In this document: piece by piece, positions 22,386 to 23,804 of the stretch
Layout of the letters: the number at the start of each line of letters is the position of its first letter
How positions within the stretch are numbered: position 1 is the stretch's first letter
NCBI GenBank assembly: GCA_964354135.1
Contig: CAYGZA010000062.1
Location: 1 to 23,804 of the forward strand
DNA from: CAYGZA01 sp964354135
Lineage (GTDB): Bacteria; Planctomycetota; Planctomycetia; Pirellulales; Thermoguttaceae
Length of the DNA stretch: 23,804 nt
Direction of reading: 5' to 3'
Made by a program: the position numbers and the translations under genes
Notes under the pieces: generated by a model
The model's database searches: none
What the model was told of the DNA's origin: nothing
What the model saw: the letters and a program-made list of their open reading frames with translations, nothing else

Positions 22386-23804
22386 TCAGAACTCCACCAG
22401 CCCGGCGCCCTCAACGGTGATGCACGGCATGGCGGCCGGTTCCAGGCCGCGGGGCCGGTAGTACTTGGCGCCCAGGGCGCGGCGGACCGCCTCGACCGCT
22501 TCGTTGCGGACCAGGGCCATGATGCAGCCGCCCAGGCCGGCCCCCGCGATCTGGGCGCCCGCCACTCCCGGCACGGCCGCAGCGATATCGACCATCTGAT
22601 CGATCTCCGGCGTGCTGCACGCGTAGTAGCCGGGCTGCATGTAAAGCTGGGCCTTGAGCACGCGCTCCGGGTCTTCGCTCCCCAGGTCGATGATGAGCCG
22701 GTGCAGATACTCGTCGCCGGGGCTCTGGTCGACGCGGCGGTATGCCCCGTCGGTCCCCGGCCGGCTCACGCGGTCGCCGTCGTGGCTGGTGTGCATCAGG
22801 CGGCCGAACGTCTCCACCTGGCCCGCCTCCAGGAGTTCCGGGCACATCCGGCTGCGGACGATCTCGGCGGCGCCGAACAAGAGCACGCCGCGGGGATGGT
22901 AGGCCGCCGGCTCGGCATGGGTGGCGAAATTGGCCTCGATCAGCTCGCGGTGCTCCTGGGAGAGCATGTTCTGGAAATCCTTGCGGGTCATCCTTTCCGG
23001 CACGCGGAGGAGCCAGCGGTAGATGTCGCTCGTGGCGCAGCCCAGCCGAGCGGGGTCGAGGTCGCGGAGGTGCTCCAGGGCGTGGGCGATCTCGGGGCAG
23101 CGATGCTTCAACAGCGCGAACCCCAGGTTGTAGCCGGCGATCCGGGCGTTGAATTCGTCCCGCGCGGCCGCGCTCTTGGTCGCCTTGATGTGGCTGTTGG
23201 CGATGACGACCTGGTAGCCGGCCGGGGCGTCGATGATTCTGTCCACGCGGAAAGGAAGGTATCCGACGTGGGCGATCTTCCCCCGCTGCCCCAGGTAGAT
23301 CGCCGCATGGTCGCCGGCGCCGCCGCGGGAGCCGACGAACCATTCCCCCTCGCCGCAGAGGTCGATGAACTGCCGGCTCGTGAGCTCGAAGCCGTTCAGG
23401 GCGATGGCCGCCTGCAGGGTGGCCACGACGATCGTCGAGCTGCTGCTTAAGCCCGCCGCGATGGGGACGTTGCCGCTTAGGGCCATGTTGATCCCGCGGA
23501 CCCGCACGTCCTGGTAGCGGTGCTGCAGGCGGAGCGTCGCTGCCTTGATGTAATTGCCCCAGTCGCCCGCCGCCAGGTAGACGGCGTTCCGCACCCAGTC
23601 GCTGTTGACGAAATTGAGCCAGTCGCTCCAGGCGAAGCGGCCGATGAGCTCCGGAATGTTGAACTCGACGGGCTTGTACTTCCCCGGCTGCACGTTGACG
23701 GCCAGCACGTTGTTGTCGTCGCGGAGCCCGGCCACGGCGAGCGTCTCGCGGTCGATGGCCAGGAAATTGGTCATCCCGCCGCGGTGGTCCACGTGCCGGC
23801 CCAT
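22386..23804 (-). CDS. Galactokinase-family GHMP sugar kinase (5' end outside window)
   Basis: This is 472 residues of a GHMP kinase whose start lies beyond the right edge. The visible first residue is internal, since the segment GRHVDHRGG corresponds to the galactokinase signature GEHTDYNGG that normally sits about 40 residues in. GNVPIAAGLSSSSTIVVA is the ATP-binding GHMP motif 2. GGAGDHAAIYLG contains the Asp expected to be the catalytic base, and IAGAGLGGCIMALV is motif 3. Galactokinases phosphorylate the anomeric carbon of galactose. Here the sugar-binding Glu of GEH is Arg and the Tyr is His, so the substrate may be a different sugar. The visible part alone exceeds a typical whole galactokinase (about 390 residues), with an insertion around the middle. 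A DUF2442 gene follows 17 bases downstream. Confidence 0.85.
   Translation of the reverse strand: MGRHVDHRGGMTNFLAIDRETLAVAGLRDDNNVLAVNVQPGKYKPVEFNIPELIGRFAWSDWLNFVNSDWVRNAVYLAAGDWGNYIKAATLRLQHRYQDVRVRGINMALSGNVPIAAGLSSSSTIVVATLQAAIALNGFELTSRQFIDLCGEGEWFVGSRGGAGDHAAIYLGQRGKIAHVGYLPFRVDRIIDAPAGYQVVIANSHIKATKSAAARDEFNARIAGYNLGFALLKHRCPEIAHALEHLRDLDPARLGCATSDIYRWLLRVPERMTRKDFQNMLSQEHRELIEANFATHAEPAAYHPRGVLLFGAAEIVRSRMCPELLEAGQVETFGRLMHTSHDGDRVSRPGTDGAYRRVDQSPGDEYLHRLIIDLGSEDPERVLKAQLYMQPGYYACSTPEIDQMVDIAAAVPGVAGAQIAGAGLGGCIMALVRNEAVEAVRRALGAKYYRPRGLEPAAMPCITVEGAGLVEF

Overview
The window is GC-rich, gene-dense bacterial DNA that looks like a planctomycete, probably from the Pirellulales or a relative. 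The main evidence is a DUF1559 protein with a type IV prepilin-like N-terminus. Supporting evidence is a set of secreted DUF5107/TPR, GH20 and GH42-like proteins, a DegT-family protein with a Tat signal, and an RRM-type RNA-binding protein. Several short palindromic repeat families common in planctomycete intergenic DNA are also present. No rRNA, tRNA or CRISPR array was seen.

Layout: (1) 1-9100 is a carbohydrate-oriented block. A 5'-end fragment of a Tat-signal DegT/DnrJ/EryC1/StrS protein (minus) diverges from three plus-strand genes for exported proteins: a GH42-like glycosidase, a DUF5107+TPR protein and a GH20 hexosaminidase-like enzyme. (2) 9100-11600 holds an RRM protein gene with a good sigma-70-type promoter, a small exported protein and a DUF1559 protein ending at a strong intrinsic terminator. 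(3) 11600-14100 has a two-gene minus-strand unit, NAD kinase followed by a DUF6263-like exported protein. It lies between two intergenic regions rich in inverted repeats. (4) 14088-17280 has a SAM methyltransferase (plus), an SMP-30/gluconolactonase family protein (minus) and a degenerate receiver-domain protein (minus). (5) 17589-19473 is a larC plus membrane/HTH protein pair. (6) 19480-22125 contains a radical SAM protein with the sequence hallmarks of the hopanoid C-3 methylase HpnR. It lies between a solo hairpin and a full REP-associated tyrosine transposase element that share the same GGGGTCAGAAC-type ends. (7) 22141-23804 has a DUF2442 protein and a 5'-truncated galactokinase-family GHMP kinase.

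The most notable features are the repeat elements, at least five distinct families in under 24 kb, one with its probable transposase. Next are the HpnR-like gene bracketed by that transposase's repeats, and a receiver domain that has lost its phosphorylation residues. I found no clearly new multi-gene defence or biosynthetic system. Assignments come from reading the translated sequence and remembered family patterns; no database search was run.
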